Shown: one piece after another, positions 1-11,805 of the stretch
How the letters are laid out: every line of letters starts with the position of its first letter
Numbering within the stretch: position 1 is the first letter of the stretch
Assembly: GCA_039583875.1 (NCBI GenBank)
Contig: CM077151.1
Location: 117,529,519-117,593,518 of the forward strand
From: Platanthera guangdongensis
Taxonomy: Eukaryota; Streptophyta; Magnoliopsida; Asparagales; Orchidaceae
DNA length: 64,000 nucleotides
Direction of reading: 5' to 3'
Notes under the pieces: generated by a model
Database searches by the model: none
Seen by the model: only the letters and a program-made list of their open reading frames with translations
What the model was told of the DNA's origin: nothing
Made by a program: the position numbers and the translations under genes

Positions 1-530
1 GACACATCTCCATTATGTCGACACAAGTACTTCTTTACTTTAACTTTGTTGAAACTTGATGTGTGTCCCCACAAGTCCTGTGTGTCGACACAGTTGATGT
101 TTGACAAGTACTTCAGTGTGTCGACACAGCCTCCTGATGTCGACACATTTGATGTCGACTAAGCTTCTCTGGGTGTCGACACTGCCTCTAAGTGTCGACA
201 CGATTTATGTCGACTATTCTTCACAGTGTGTCGACACTGCCTGTATGTGTCGACATATTTCTTCTGGTGTCGACTCTGCCTTTCCTGGTGTCGACACAAT
301 TTACTCCAAGTGTCGACACAGCTTTTCTCTAGTGTCGACACAAGTCCTCATAAGTGTCGACACTGCTTCTCTAGGTGTCGACACATGGACTTAGAAATTT
401 TTCTGCATTTCCTGCAATTACTTAACCTGCACATATAAACTCAAAAAGACATCAAATACACCTTTATGCATATCATTGAGTAGGGTGAGGCTTCTTCAAA
501 TCTGGTACACATTTTCCAATGTACCCAACA
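1..530 (-). repeat. C1 3' LTR, partial
   Basis: This sequence matches 11419-11949 with scattered substitutions. It ends at 530 with the same terminal bases as the 5' LTR (TGTTGGGTAC on the - strand). The part of the LTR equivalent to 10174-11418 lies before the window. Confidence 0.93.
12..392. repeat. TGTCGACA palindrome array in C1 LTR
   Basis: About 17 copies or near copies of the palindrome GTGTCGACAC occur, spaced roughly 20-27 bp apart. The intervening spacers are not conserved. The array fills the U3 part of the LTR. The same array is in the other LTR at 11203-11805. Confidence 0.9.
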
Positions 531-545
531 ATCTCCCCCTATTTG
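531..545 (-). other. C1 polypurine tract
   Basis: The - strand reads AATAGGGGGAGAT directly before the LTR start TGTTGGG. This is the expected plus-strand primer site of a Copia element. Confidence 0.8.
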
Positions 546-794
546 GAGAAGTCATAACCCTTAGTCAATGATATACACCATTCATATCAAATACACATTT
601 TGATGTATAACAGCAATATATGACAGGGTAACAACTGAAACAAAACATATAAAATATTTCATCACATAATACTAATGCTATCACAATGAGTATTCATAAT
701 GGTTTTGTTTATCTTCCAAAAGTTTCTTTAATCAAAAGTTTACATGGATTTTTACACAAAAGATTATAAAGTTGTAAACTTCAGAAATTCTAAA
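546..794. other. C1 3' untranslated region
   Basis: About 250 AT-rich bases lie between the third ORF and the polypurine tract. I see no gene or repeat in them. Confidence 0.6.
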
Positions 795-3630
795 CTAAGG
801 CTGCTCTGGATCCTTGATGACAATGCCCTTGCCTGATTGAATCTTGGCTTGAACTGGAGCATCAATGTCATCAGCAGGCTTCTTGCCCTTAAGATCTTTC
901 TTCTTCAGTTCTTCAGCCCTTATCTTTTGTCTTTCAAAATAATGATAAGCCTTTGGGAAATATTTGCTAGGCTCCTGTGCATTAGGAGGTAGCTTCCCAA
1001 GTTTGGCCTTTCTTCTATATTGTACTATGGCTTCTTGCCTGGCTTCATGCTTTCTCCACTCTTGTTCAGAGTACCATTTGCCCCTCTCTAGGGTATTATC
1101 CTTTGCAGCTTTCCAAGCAGTCAGTATAATATTTCTAGAAGTTGGGCTCCACTGCTCAAAATCTGGCTTTAATTCAGCCTGTTCTCTAAATCTCTTCTTG
1201 GACAAAAGAGTTTCTTGCTCTTTGGACAAAACTTCCTCAGGCACTGGCTTATCTACTTTCTCAGGCACTGGCTTATCTACTTTTTCTAGAATAATATTCT
1301 TATTACCCTCAGGAGGGCTGTACATAGATTGTACTTCTTGATGAATCATTTCAAAATCTTCAGGAAGATAGATTACCTGAGCAACTTGAGCTTGTTCTCC
1401 TCCAAAATATGCAGGATGTATACTAGATTCAGCTACATTATCATCATCACACAGGGATGGATATCCAAGTGTGGCTCTGATGTTATTGGAAATCCATTTA
1501 GCATGGTCAGATCCAGCTTTGACTAGTACTTTCTACCCCTTTATGACTTCTCTTTCAATATGATCACTGAGATCATCTTTCTGAAATCTGATTTGGTCAT
1601 TAAGATAATTAACACTATCTTTATAGAAGGGCTTCAGTTTTTGGAGCTTGGCAATAATATTCTTTTGAGACACATCAATAGCAGTCTTTACAGCAGCTAT
1701 TCCTTCTTGTAATTGTTTATTAAATTCTGCTTTGGCTGTAGCCCTCGCTGCAGACTGTGCAGTAGCAATATTTTTCATCTCAGTGACAATCACATTATGT
1801 GATTTAGTCAAGTTTTCATTCATCCTTAATTGATTTTCTAAGACATAGCCCTGCTTAACTGCTATATCGTCCACTTGTGTTTTGATTTTCTCTTGGTGAG
1901 TGGCTAGGTAAACCACTGCATTGCCCCCTTTGTGGAAACAGTCAGTCATTTCCTTCTTATTTTGATTCACCTCAAATCTTATAGATTTTATATCTATAGC
2001 CAAGGAGAATTGGGAGATCTTTGTGAGTTTCATCTATATACTTCTCCATTGCTACCCTTTGCTCATCCAACTTTACTTTCATGGAGACTAACAAAGTATT
2101 GTAATCAATTGATGGGGAAGGCTGTGGAGCCATAGTTTGGAATGCTTTCTTGTAGCTCTGGCTTCTTCTTTTGAAGACCATGAGCTTCCTCTTCTTAGCC
2201 TGAACCTCAGCTGCATCCTCAGAATCAAAGGTACTATCTATGTCAACTATATCTTTAGGAGTAGGAGGCAAGTCCTGTGCAGTCTTAGGTAGCTCCCCCT
2301 GAGTCCTTTGCTCCTCATTCTCATTTCTAATAGTCTCCCCCTGAAACTTCACATGCTCCCCCTCAAGATGTGCTTGCTCTCTCTCAAAAGCAGTCTTCTC
2401 CCCTTCAAAACTAGCATGCTCCCCCTCAATATCAGGAAACAGCTCTTATATAGTAAACTCCTGTTGAGTAGGGATTGGAGATTCTCTTATCTCAGGAGCA
2501 TTATCAGCAACTGATGTATCTTCCATGACAACATCTTGTGGTTGACTATTTAACTGAGTTTGCTGATCAACATCAATTAAAGATTCAGTTAATACTTCAT
2601 CCTCAATATGGAAAATTGATTGATTAACTTCATGTATTACCTCAAAAAATGTTTGAGTTGTCATTTCACTATCTAAGTGAGTTGGCTCTTCCACATGTTG
2701 AGGCTCCCCCTAGAGTGTATCCAGGTGGATGGGGCTAGTAGAAGGTTGCTCCCCCTGCCTCTGTGCATCTTCATTCCTTACTAGTGACCTTCCAGTATTA
2801 TCAGCTTCTTCCTCATTAGAACTGAAAACTACTTGCTCCTCTGAGCTACGGGATGATTCAGGAGCCATAATGGCTTTCTTCTTCTTCTTCTATAGAGGTG
2901 TTTCCTTCTCTAGAGTAGGCAGGTCCTTAGTTAACACCATATCCCATCTTGAGATAATTCTGATATCCATCCTCCTCATATGGTTAATTTTAGAACCAGC
3001 AGCTTGGTTCATGACTTCTGGAATTATTCCAGCTAAGTACAAGCTCATTATCCTACCCAGATTAGGCTTCTTCAGACTTTCCTTAATCTTTTCAAACATC
3101 TCTGTTGACCAATCAGTTTTTATCTTAAAGATAATTCTTGTCATTAAGCTAAACATGTGAGCTGATACCCTATCATGCCCACCTGGCTTGCACAGAATCA
3201 CCTTTCCTACTACTTCAGACAAGAACTTTCCTTGCATGTTCATGCCTTTTCTGTTAAAAACGGAGCAAATCTTCATGGTTGAATCTAGTCCACACAATTG
3301 CAGTGCATCCCTAGTCTTAGATGTAGGTACATCTTCCTCTTCTTTAGTTCTTGGTAGATGTAGAACTTTACTTAGACTCTTCTGGGTGAGTTTTACTTTT
3401 ACTCCATGGACTATGGATTTAATCTTGAGTCCAGTCTCATTAAGGGTAGCTGCACCAAAGAATTCGAGTACCTCCTTCTTCCAAATCTTGGTTGGCTCAG
3501 ATACTAGATACTCCAACCCATTCTCAGTAATTAGGGTTATTACCTCCTTAATTTCTGATTCCGCATCGTCAAAGGCACGTCGTACTAGATCATATCCTTC
3601 ATTGACATTCTCCTCGAGCTTTGGCGCCAT
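795..3630 (-). pseudogene. C1 ORF3, Sirevirus env-like / plant transposon protein, decayed
   Basis: This is the third ORF of a Sirevirus, placed after pol; its function is unproven and it is often called env-like. It starts at ATG 3630 (MAPKLEEN). An intact first block runs to 2890 and has the conserved pattern LSEVVGKVILCK followed by a long helical region. In-frame stops follow near 2890 and 2446, then a frameshift near 2030. The open pieces 1533-2033 (coiled-coil-like, Gln/Lys rich) and 795-1349 (Lys/Glu rich) continue in the new frame. A 24-bp tandem duplication near 1230-1285 repeats the residues EKVDKPVP. The N-terminal block corresponds in position to the domain seen in C2 (33938) and C3 (18765) but is quite diverged. 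I see no convincing signal peptide or membrane anchor, so envelope function is doubtful. Confidence 0.75.
2296..2760 (-). repeat. Cluster of PPT-like AGGGGGAG tracts inside ORF3
   Basis: On the - strand the octamer AGGGGGAG, also the core of the element's own polypurine tract, recurs near 2296, 2333, 2355, 2420, 2704 and 2749. It encodes part of the Gly/Glu-containing ORF3 linker. Another copy is at 5858. Confidence 0.6.
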
Positions 3631-3663
3631 TAGGATTTAGAGAAATCTTGAATTTAGAAGAGA

Positions 3664-4101
3664 GAGATGTCGACACAAAGTTTTGGTCTCGAAACTATTG
3701 AAAGCGTGTCGACAAACAATGTTGAAGACCTATTTATCCTTCCTAAAAATGAAGGTGAAAAGGCGCGTCAAAATACTCTAAATGTGTCGACACTGTTGAA
3801 AAGTGTCGACACTTACTACTAAAGTCTCGACAACGGTGTTGACTATTATGTGTCGACACCAATTATGATGTGTCAAAACAAATAAATGTGCGCTCGACGA
3901 TTAGTCAAAACTCTACTCAACGAAATCTGTATAATCCTAAGTGTCGACAACACTTCTGGATGTGTCGACACCTACTCTGGATGTGTCGACACTAATTCTC
4001 TGAAGTGTCGACACAGACATTCTAGATGTGTCGACATCATTTCTCTGGAATGTCGACACCTACTCTATGTGTCGACGCAGACAACTCCTTGTGTCGACAC
4101 A
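3664..4101. repeat. TGTCGACA array between pol and ORF3 of C1
   Basis: More than a dozen GTGTCGACAC-type palindromes fill the non-coding gap between the ORF3 start (3630) and the pol end (4127). It is the same motif as in the LTRs of this element. Confidence 0.88.
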
Positions 4102-4126
4102 ATTTTACTTAGCCAATTTTGTGAAA

Positions 4127-7100
4127 CTAATCTAAGTTCAACATTCCTAATTCAATTTTAAACTTATTGAATTTAGTTTCATCTAGGGGCTTAGTAAACA
4201 TATCAGCGATCTGATTATCAGTTTTAACAAATTCTAGGGAAATGTCCTCTTTCTCAACATGTTCTCTAAGAAAATGGTATCTAATTTCTATATGTTAGTC
4301 CTACTATGTGAGACAGGATTATCAGCTATAGAAATTGCACTTGTAGAATCACAAAGTAAAGGTGTTCTACTTACTTGAATACCATAGTCTACTAGCTGAT
4401 GTTGAATCCACAAAAGTTGTGCACAGCAGCTTCCTGCAACAACATATTCTGACTCAGCTGTGGAGATTGCCACACTGGTCTGCTTCTTACTGCTCCAAGA
4501 CACTAGTCTTCCACCTAGAAATTGACAGGTTCCTGTAGTACTCTTCCTATCTTCTTTGCAACCTGCAAAATCTGCATCTGAATAGCCTGTCAGTAGAAAA
4601 TCTCTATTCCTAGGGTACCAAAGGCCTAGATAAGGTGTGCCCTTAAGATATCTCAAAATCCTTTTTATTGCAGTCAGATGAGATTCTTTAGGGCATGCTT
4701 GGTACCTAGCATAGACACATGTAGCATACATGATATTTGGTCTACTAGCAGTCAAATACAGAAGGGAGCCAACTATCCCTCTATACAAAGTTTCATCTAC
4801 AGGTTTCCCTGCATCATCTTTGCTAAGAGACAGACTTGACCTCATAGGAGTTCTCATGGTAGTGGATGATTCCATACCATACTTCTTTATCAACTCTAGG
4901 GTGAACTTAGACTGGCATATAGACAAGCCATCTTCAGTCTTCCTTACTTGGAGACCCAAGAAGAACTTAAGTTCCCCCATACTACTCATTTAAAATTTTC
5001 CTTGCATAAGTTTTGCAAACTTTCTACAAAGATTTTCAGTAGACCCAAATATTATGTCATCTACATATATTTGGACTAGGATAATCTTTCCTTTAGATTC
5101 CCTAAGGAATAAAGTCTTGTCTATTTTCCCACTTGAGAATTTGTTCTCAATGAGGAAACTAGACAGGGTTTTATACCAAGCCCTTGGGGCTTGTTTCAAC
5201 TCATACAATGCTTTGCTAAGTCTATAAACATAATCAGGTTTGAGAGGATTAACAAAACCTGAGGGCTGCTCTACATAGACTTCTTCCTTTAGATTTCTAT
5301 TTAGGAAAGCTGACTTTACATGCATTTGAAATACCTTGAACCCTTGATATGTTGCATAAGCAAGGAACATCCTGATAGCTTCCAGTCTTTCTACTGGAGC
5401 AAAGATTTGATCAAAGTCAATACCTTCTTCCTGCCTATATCCTTTTGCAACAAGTCTTGCTTTGTTCTTCACAATGATTCCATTCTCATCCAATTTGTTC
5501 CTAAAGATCCACTTTGTTCCAATAATGTTGTGGTCTTTTGGTTTAGGAACTAGCTTCCAGACCTTGCATCTTTTGAACTGATTCAGCTCCTCTTGTATGG
5601 TATCAATCCAATATGGGTCTAGAACTGCTTCTTCAAATTTCTTTGGTTCCACTTGTGATAGGAAACTGGAGTAAAGAACTGTACTCAGATTCCTGCTTCT
5701 TGTTTGCACTCCTTGTCTTGGATCACCAATTATTTGATGTGCTGGATTATCCTTTAGGTGTCTATTAGCTCGAGGTAGTCTATCTTCAGGTTGTACACCT
5801 CCAGCCTCTTTATTTAGCTGCACCTCTTACTCTTCTTCAGCATCTAGAGAGTCTTGTACTCCCCCTGGATAGCAGCCACCATTTTCCACTTACTGTGTTG
5901 TAGTAGAACCTTCTGTAATGGTAATCTTGTCCATCTTCTCATTTATACCTGTAGAGCTGCATACACTACTTGGCAACTCACTGTTAATCAGTCTTGTTTC
6001 ATCAAAGACTACATGTATAGACTCTTCTACAACTTGAGTAATCAAGTTGTAGACCCTATAAGCCTTACTATTGTTGTTGTACACAACAAAGATCCCCTCT
6101 TGGGATTTGGCAGCAAACTTGGTTAGATAAGACTTGCCATTGTTAAGTATATAGCACTTGCAACCAAAGATCCTGAAATAGGATAGATTTGGTTTTCTGC
6201 CATTCACGATCTCATAGGAAGTCTTTTTGTGGCACTTGGTGATAGTAGCCCTATTGATTACATGACATGCAGTGTTTACTGCCTCAGCCCAGAAATATTC
6301 TGGGAGAGAAGTGTCACTCAATAGAGTTCTACCAGCCTCTATCAATGTTCTATTCTTCCTTTCAGCAATACCATTTTGCTGAGGTGTTCTAGGTGAGGAA
6401 AATTCTTGAAATATCTCAAATTCTTCACATAATTTTGTCATACTGTCAGACTGAAATTCAGTACCATGGTCACTTCTGATTTTGACCACTGTACTGTTCA
6501 ACTCATTTTTGAATTTGTTTAACAAAACTATATAAGACAGTTGGGGTTTCAGATTTTTGTCTTAGAAAGAACACCCAGGAATATCTAGAATAGTAATCTA
6601 CCACCACAAATATGTAGACCTTCCTACCTAGACTATGAACTGGCATAGGACCAAAAAGATCCATATGCAAGAGGTATAGACTCCTCACAGAATCCTTGTT
6701 TTCAAGGCTATGAAAGGTGGATTTGGTCTGCTTGCCTTTTTGACAAGCTGAGCATATCCCATCCTTTATACACTTAACTTGAGGACCATTCCTCACTAAC
6801 TCTTTGTTAAAGAGTTGGCCAATAGTCTTGTAGTTATGATGGGCCAGTCTCTTGTGCCATTTAACACAATATGAGACTCTCTCATCAGCTACAAGACAAA
6901 TAGGAGAAACAGTGTTGTCACACTCAAAATTAAGACAGTAGACATTTCTTTTCCTATATCCTGTCAATATGATCTCTTGATCACTTGACCTTTTGATATG
7001 ACATCCATTCTTAATAAATGAAATGTCATAACCCAAATCACTCAGCTGACTTATGCTTAAAAGGTTGTGTTTCAAACCCTTCACATAGGCCACTTGAGTG

Positions 7101-7285
7101 ATAGTAATCTGGTTACTAGAAATGTTACCAAATCCTTTGATGATCCCTTTTTCTGAACCACCAAAGGTGACTTTAGGTCCATTCAGCACAGGTGTGAAGT
7201 ACTTCAGCAATCCCCTTATTCCAGTCATGTGCCTGTAACATCCACTATCCAAGTACCATATTGGGGCATGACAACTTGCACTCAC
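4127..7285 (-). pseudogene. pol: C1 pol: protease, integrase, RT, RNase H (broken)
   Basis: Copia-type polyprotein in the order protease (WYLDSGCYRHMTG, active-site DSG, about 7250), integrase zinc finger (HHCC, ending CSACQKGKQ), integrase core ([28 protein letters not shown]), reverse transcriptase (YVDD near 5055) and RNase H (YSDADFAGC; TAESEYV). It is open as 6503-7291, 5890-6525, 4990-5823 and 4288-4989, with frame breaks near 6510, 5880, 5825 and 4990. A one-base loss near 4295 precedes the conserved C-terminal DMFTKPLDE segment, and the natural stop is at about 4127. It would process and integrate the element if intact. The RT core has substitutions at usually fixed positions (MHVKSAFLN for MDVKSAFLN). 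Confidence 0.92.
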
Positions 7286-7306
7286 CTGCAAGAAAGATTA
7301 CCTTAC
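7286..7306 (-). other. Intron-like 21-nt segment at C1 gag/pol junction
   Basis: On the - strand gag reads ...TCT AAG, then GTAAGG...CTTGCAG, then GTG AGT in the pol frame. The 21 bases carry an in-frame TAA, start with a good 5' splice consensus and end with a good 3' splice consensus. Removing them leaves gag and pol in one frame. This is far below usual plant intron size, so its meaning is uncertain. C2 has an analogous 40-nt segment at the same place. Confidence 0.4.
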
Positions 7307-7914
7307 CTTAGAACCCAAATGAGTTTTGGGTCCTTGGTTCAGGTTAGTCTGAACTTTAACAATTCTACCTGTAGCTCTTCTAGCAAGCAGATTGTTAGTC
7401 TCCTTGACACTAGAATTGTGCCAACAATCTAAGGCAAAGTGGCCTACCTTGCCACAACGTCAGCACTCAAACTTGTTGTACCTTTGTTTAGGTACAACCC
7501 TAGCTGAATTATCTACAGCAGGCTTCTTGTTCTGTGCTAGGGCTTTGCCTTTAGATTTGGACCTAGCAGTCCAGGCAGGTTTTTTAAACCCTAATCCAGC
7601 CTTACCCTTTTGAGGTACAAACTCATCAATCAATGTTAAAACAGATTTAGGTTTAGAAAAGCTAGCCACTATCTCTTTCTCCTTCTGAAGTCTAACCTCC
7701 AGATTTCTAATCTGATCATTCTTAAATGTGATAGTACCCATCTTAATAACTATAATGTTTTTCAGTATGGCTATCTCATTTAACTTCTGATCTAGCAATT
7801 TTTCTGAATCAGAAGCAGCCATCTTAAGATCAGCAATTTCCTTAGTCAGAATTTTGACCAGATTTGCTCTTCTTAAGTGCCTGAAATAGATCTCTATATT
7901 CATCAACTGATTGA

Positions 7915-8317
7915 TGAATTGGTTCGGGCTCAATTGAGCCCGAACTTGGAACCTAAATGCTGCTATGCTCTATCCATGAGACAAGGAGAGGACGAGGACC
8001 TTGTCGGCGACCTGAAGTCGAGAAGATCGCCGGGAAGCCATTCCTGAAAGTGGTGGCACTCAGTTTCTGAGAATTCACAGTGTGGAGGCTAGAATTCTTC
8101 AGGTAAGGATTGGGGAAGGCTCCTCTCAACCCACTGATGGTGTTAAAATCCTCAGATGGGGAGTGGAGGGGCTGCATCATCAATATCCTTCAAAGCCATT
8201 AATGGCTAGGCTCGACCACGGAGTAGGGGGGCTGAACCAGGTCTTGAAGGCTAGGGAAACGGCTGGAAACTTCTCCCTTTCCCTGGGGTAGTTGAATTCA
8301 GCCATTAAAGGTGGCCT
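7915..8317 (-). repeat. T1-LTR-like fragment inserted in C1 gag
   Basis: This stretch is the near-identical reverse complement of 14248-14655 in the T1 LTR, including the palindrome GGTTCGGGCTCAA plus its complement. It lies inside C1 gag and abuts a protease fragment of a different Gypsy lineage. Confidence 0.85.
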
Positions 8318-8748
8318 TCCAAAAGGCGAGCCTCCACACCATGTATCGTCAGAGCGTTGCCCCCACGTCCCAAACCCCACCCCTAGAAGAGAGGATCACC
8401 TTCTCCAGGAGCGACATGCCAGATCACGAGGATCCCTTTTGTGATGTGCTGGTCATCAAGACAGCCATCGAAAATTTCACCGTCTCTCGGATCCTCGTTG
8501 ACAACAGAAGCTCTGTCAATGTCATCTTTAAGAAGGCATTTGATGCAATGAAGGTGGAGGCGAAGAGGGTGCTGGCCTCGGATGGACCCATGTTCAGGTT
8601 TTCGGTGGAGAGGAAGGAAGTGGAGGGAGGAGTCGGCCTCCATGTCACCCTGGGGGGGCAGTCTAGAAACTCCAGGTTCATCATCGTGGATGCCCCCAGC
8701 AGCTACATCGCCATCTTCGGGAGGCCCCTTATCAGTGCTGCAATCTGA
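8311..8748 (+). pseudogene. Tat-like Ty3/Gypsy protease fragment
   Basis: An open stretch of 145 codons resembles the retropepsin region of Tat/Ogre-lineage Gypsy elements. It has ITFSRSD, a D-x-x-SS active-site block (RILVDNRSSVNVIF) and the terminal DAPSSYIAIFGRPLI segment. The Gly expected after Asp-Asn is Arg, so the enzyme would be inactive. No RT or gag flanks it. It is fused to the T1-LTR-like piece on its left and to C1 gag on its right, so it is a captured or filler fragment rather than a gene. The ATG at its start lies in the junction and is probably fortuitous. Confidence 0.7.
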
Positions 8749-10159
8749 AATACATTGTACCTTACTGGGATCAGGCTGATCCTAGCACTTGTTCTCTTCT
8801 GATATAGCCATCAGTCCCTTGCACTGATGGTCTTCTTGTTCATATATAGAGTTCAGCACCTAGAGAAACTCTTCTTCTTCATCTGCAGCAAACAGACTAA
8901 TGTAAGCCTCAGCTTCAGATTCTGACTCTGAAGATGACTGATCTGACAAGGTCTTCTCATTCTTAGCAACAAAGGATTTCTCCTTCTTGCTTTGGTGTTG
9001 ACTCTTCTTCTTATCTGCAGTCTCTTTTCTTTTATCTGGACATTCAGCCACTACATGTCCAGGCTTATTACAACAGTAGCAAACAATCTTTGATGTTGTA
9101 GACTTGTTTGGCTTTGACTTGCACCTGTTTTTCCTGGATGACTTCCTCTTTTGATAGTAATCATCCTTAGGCTTAGATGTGGAAGGCTTAGACTTCCACT
9201 GCTTTTTCTTCAAAAATCTCTGAAACTGCCTTGTGAAGGCAGCAAAATCTTCATCTGAGTCACTGCTTTCAGAACTTTGGTTGTCTGAATTTTCTGAAGC
9301 AGTTTCAGCAACAATCTTAGGAGGTGATGGAGAAATCCTCCTATTTTTCTTAGTGACTTCAACCTTGAAGGACACAGATTTTTCTCTATGCTCACCTTTT
9401 GTACTCTTCTCTTCCTCTTTCCTAGCCATTAGTTGCATCTCATAAGATAGCAACGTTCCAAACCAGGTTGGAGGAGAAATTTCTGCAAGTTTGGCCACTT
9501 CTCTAATGACACAAATCTTAGTATCCCAATCTTTGGTAAGGGATCTCAGGAATTTATCATTCAGCTCATATGTGCTGAAGATTCTTCCATAGGACATCAA
9601 CTCATTCACTATCCTATAAAACTTTTTCTAACACTCAGTTATGCTGTCAGATTTCCCTTGTCTGAAACTTTCATATTCCTGGTTTAGCATAGATTTTCTA
9701 TCTTGTCTTACTTCTTCAGACCCTTCCATATAGACTATCAAAGTATCCTACATTTCCTTTGAAGTCTTGCAGTGAATCAAATTCTGAAAGGTAGAATCAT
9801 CAATGGCACTTACTATGATATTTTGAGCCCTCTTATCCATAGTTGCCAAGATGATCTCATCCTTGGTCATCTCTGAATAATCTTTGGGTATTCTTTGGTT
9901 AGCATCCATAATTGAAATCTTCATTGGGACATAAGGACCTTCTTTGACTGTAATATAGATCCTTGGATCAGAGGCCTCCATAAACAGCCTGACCCTTTTT
10001 TTCCAGATACCAAATATTTCCTTTCTGCATATGGGTAGTTTCATTGAACCTAGTTCCTTGTGATTTTCACCTGAACCCATTTTCTTGATTCTTTCTTGAT
10101 TCTTAAATTTGCCTTCAGGATCTCACTATGACTGTTAAGTCGTTTCTTTGAGTAACCTC

Positions 10160-10171
10160 CCTCTGATACCA
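10160..10171 (-). other. C1 primer-binding site (tRNA-iMet)
   Basis: The - strand reads TGGTATCAGAGG two bases after the LTR end. It matches the usual iMet primer site TGGTATCAGAGC except at the last base. Confidence 0.85.
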
Positions 10172-11060
10172 CTTGAAATAATTAGTGCCTAAACACCTAG
10201 AGGGGGGGTGAATAGGTGTAATTTTTCTTTTGCTTTAAAGGCAGACAATCTATTCTGAAATTTAAACAACAATTGCAAATTCTACAGCTATCAGCACAGC
10301 AATCACAGAAACAATCATTCACAGAGTGCACACAGTATTTATAGTGGTTCCCCAAGGTCTGGGTACATCCACTTTCCCCCTTTACCTATCTAGCAGTGTA
10401 CTAGATTCGGCCTAACTTCTGCACTTCACCTCAGATCCTCAGATCTTATAGCAGCTCAGAACCCAAACCAGGTTCCTACAACTCAGAGTGTCCCCACTCC
10501 TACAACTCAGGCAAACAGGCCTACCTCAGCCTTCACCAAGGCCAACACTCAGAGAACACAGTATCCTACAACATAGGCACAAAGCCCTACCTCAGTCATC
10601 AATAAGAACTACACTCAGAGATCAAAATCTCCTACACTCAGCCTTTATAAAATAGGCTTACAGCTCAGATCTATACAAGATCCTACAAAAAATAATGTTT
10701 ACAAAGTAATTCACCACCACCCAGATAGAGAGAGAAGGGATGGCTGGCTTCTTGATGTGTTCTTAGAAGAACTTGGCAGAGATCAACCTCTCTTAGCTTT
10801 CTTCAAAGCTTCTTGAATCTGAACTCAGTAGGGTTGAATCATCTGTGAAGATGATTTTCAATCAGCTTCCTTCTTGATATTTAGATCACAATCTGAATTC
10901 TTCATAGCAGCCTGGTTCAGCAACTGCTCTTCTTAGATGGAGCTCTCTCTCTCCAACTTCTTCTAGATCTTCTGTCGAAAATCTTCTGTATAATTACTTC
11001 TCTCTTAGTTGTTGTTAGTTGGTTGTAATTGATCATCTCTTTCTGTTGAAGGAGAAAGCC

Positions 11061-11068
11061 TTTATATA
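11061..11068 (-). promoter_or_regulatory. Probable TATA box of C1 LTR
   Basis: The - strand has CTATATAAAGGC about 135 bp downstream of the TGTCGACA array, which places the array in U3 upstream of the promoter. Confidence 0.6.
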
Positions 11069-11202
11069 GTCTTCCTCCATGGTAAGCGGCTGATCCGGTT
11101 TCTAACAACCTTCTGACAGCTCTGACATTAGTAGTTGACCGGTTAGAAATGGCAGCTGTCAAGTCATCCAGTCACTTCTTGAAATCAATGTCTCTGTCTG
11201 AA

Positions 11203-11805
11203 AGTGTCGAGACTGATCTTCATTATGTGTCGACAAAATTAGTCTAAGTGTCGACAAAAGTGGACTAAGTGTCGACACTAGCCTTGGTGGTGTCTACACA
11301 ACTCCTTGTGTTGTTGTAACAGCTTCTCGACACTGCTTCTTTAGAATGTGTCGACACTGATTGAGTGTCTCGACACAAACACTTCTTCATTTTAACTTTG
11401 CTGAGACTTGCTGTGTGTCGACACATCTCCATTGTGTCGACACAAGTACTTCTTTACTTTAACTTTGTTGAAACTTGATATGTGTCGACACAACTCCTGT
11501 GTGTCGACACAGTTGATGTTTGACAAGTACTTCAGTGTGTCGACACAGCCTCCTGGTGTCGCCACATTTGATGTCGACTAAGCTTCTCTGGGTGTCGGCA
11601 CTGCCTCTAAGTGTCGACACAATTTATGTCGACTATTCTTCACAATGTGTCGACACTGCCTGTATGTATCGACACATTTCTTCTGGTGTCGACTCTTCCT
11701 TTCCTGGTGTCGACATAATTTACTCCATGTGTTGACACAGCTTTTCTCTAGTGTCGACACAAGTCCTCATAAGTGTCGACACTGCTTCTCTAGGTGTCGA
11801 CACAT
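11203..11805. repeat. TGTCGACA palindrome array, C1 5' LTR
   Basis: More than 20 copies or near copies of GTGTCGACAC occur at irregular 20-30 bp spacing. Several copies show C-to-T or G-to-A changes in the CpG. It is the same array as at 12-392. Confidence 0.9.

Larger units (their letters stand above)
7307..10080 (-). pseudogene. gag: C1 gag (broken and interrupted)
   Basis: The capsid/nucleocapsid gene starts at ATG 10080 (MGSGENHKEL), just after the PBS. The Copia UBN2-type gag region spans about 10080-9400. In-frame stops at about 9748 and 9630 look like Trp codons turned to TAG. Open frame 8860-9609 includes a CCHC zinc knuckle (CYCCNKPGHVVAEC) followed by Ser/Glu-rich sequence. An unrelated insert (7915-8748) splits the gene. 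The remainder, 7460-7933, is coiled-coil-like and ends at a second CCHC knuckle (C-stop-RCGKVGHFALDC) interrupted by TGA. The two knuckles fit Sirevirus gag. All parts except the insert are in one reading frame. Confidence 0.85.

Noticed and set aside
12..392. CRISPR-like array
   Set aside because: Units are about 10-bp palindromes at irregular 20-27 bp spacing, in LTRs of a eukaryotic element; no cas genes and no fixed spacer length.
101..438. Short ORFs rich in VST/SVDT/CRH repeats (also 11520-11857, 3886-4161)
   Set aside because: They are the TGTCGACA array read as protein on both strands; frames vary freely and there is no start context or conservation.
8311..8748. Possible host aspartic protease gene
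   Set aside because: Resembles only the retroelement protease segment, lacks the active-site glycine and flanking gene structure.
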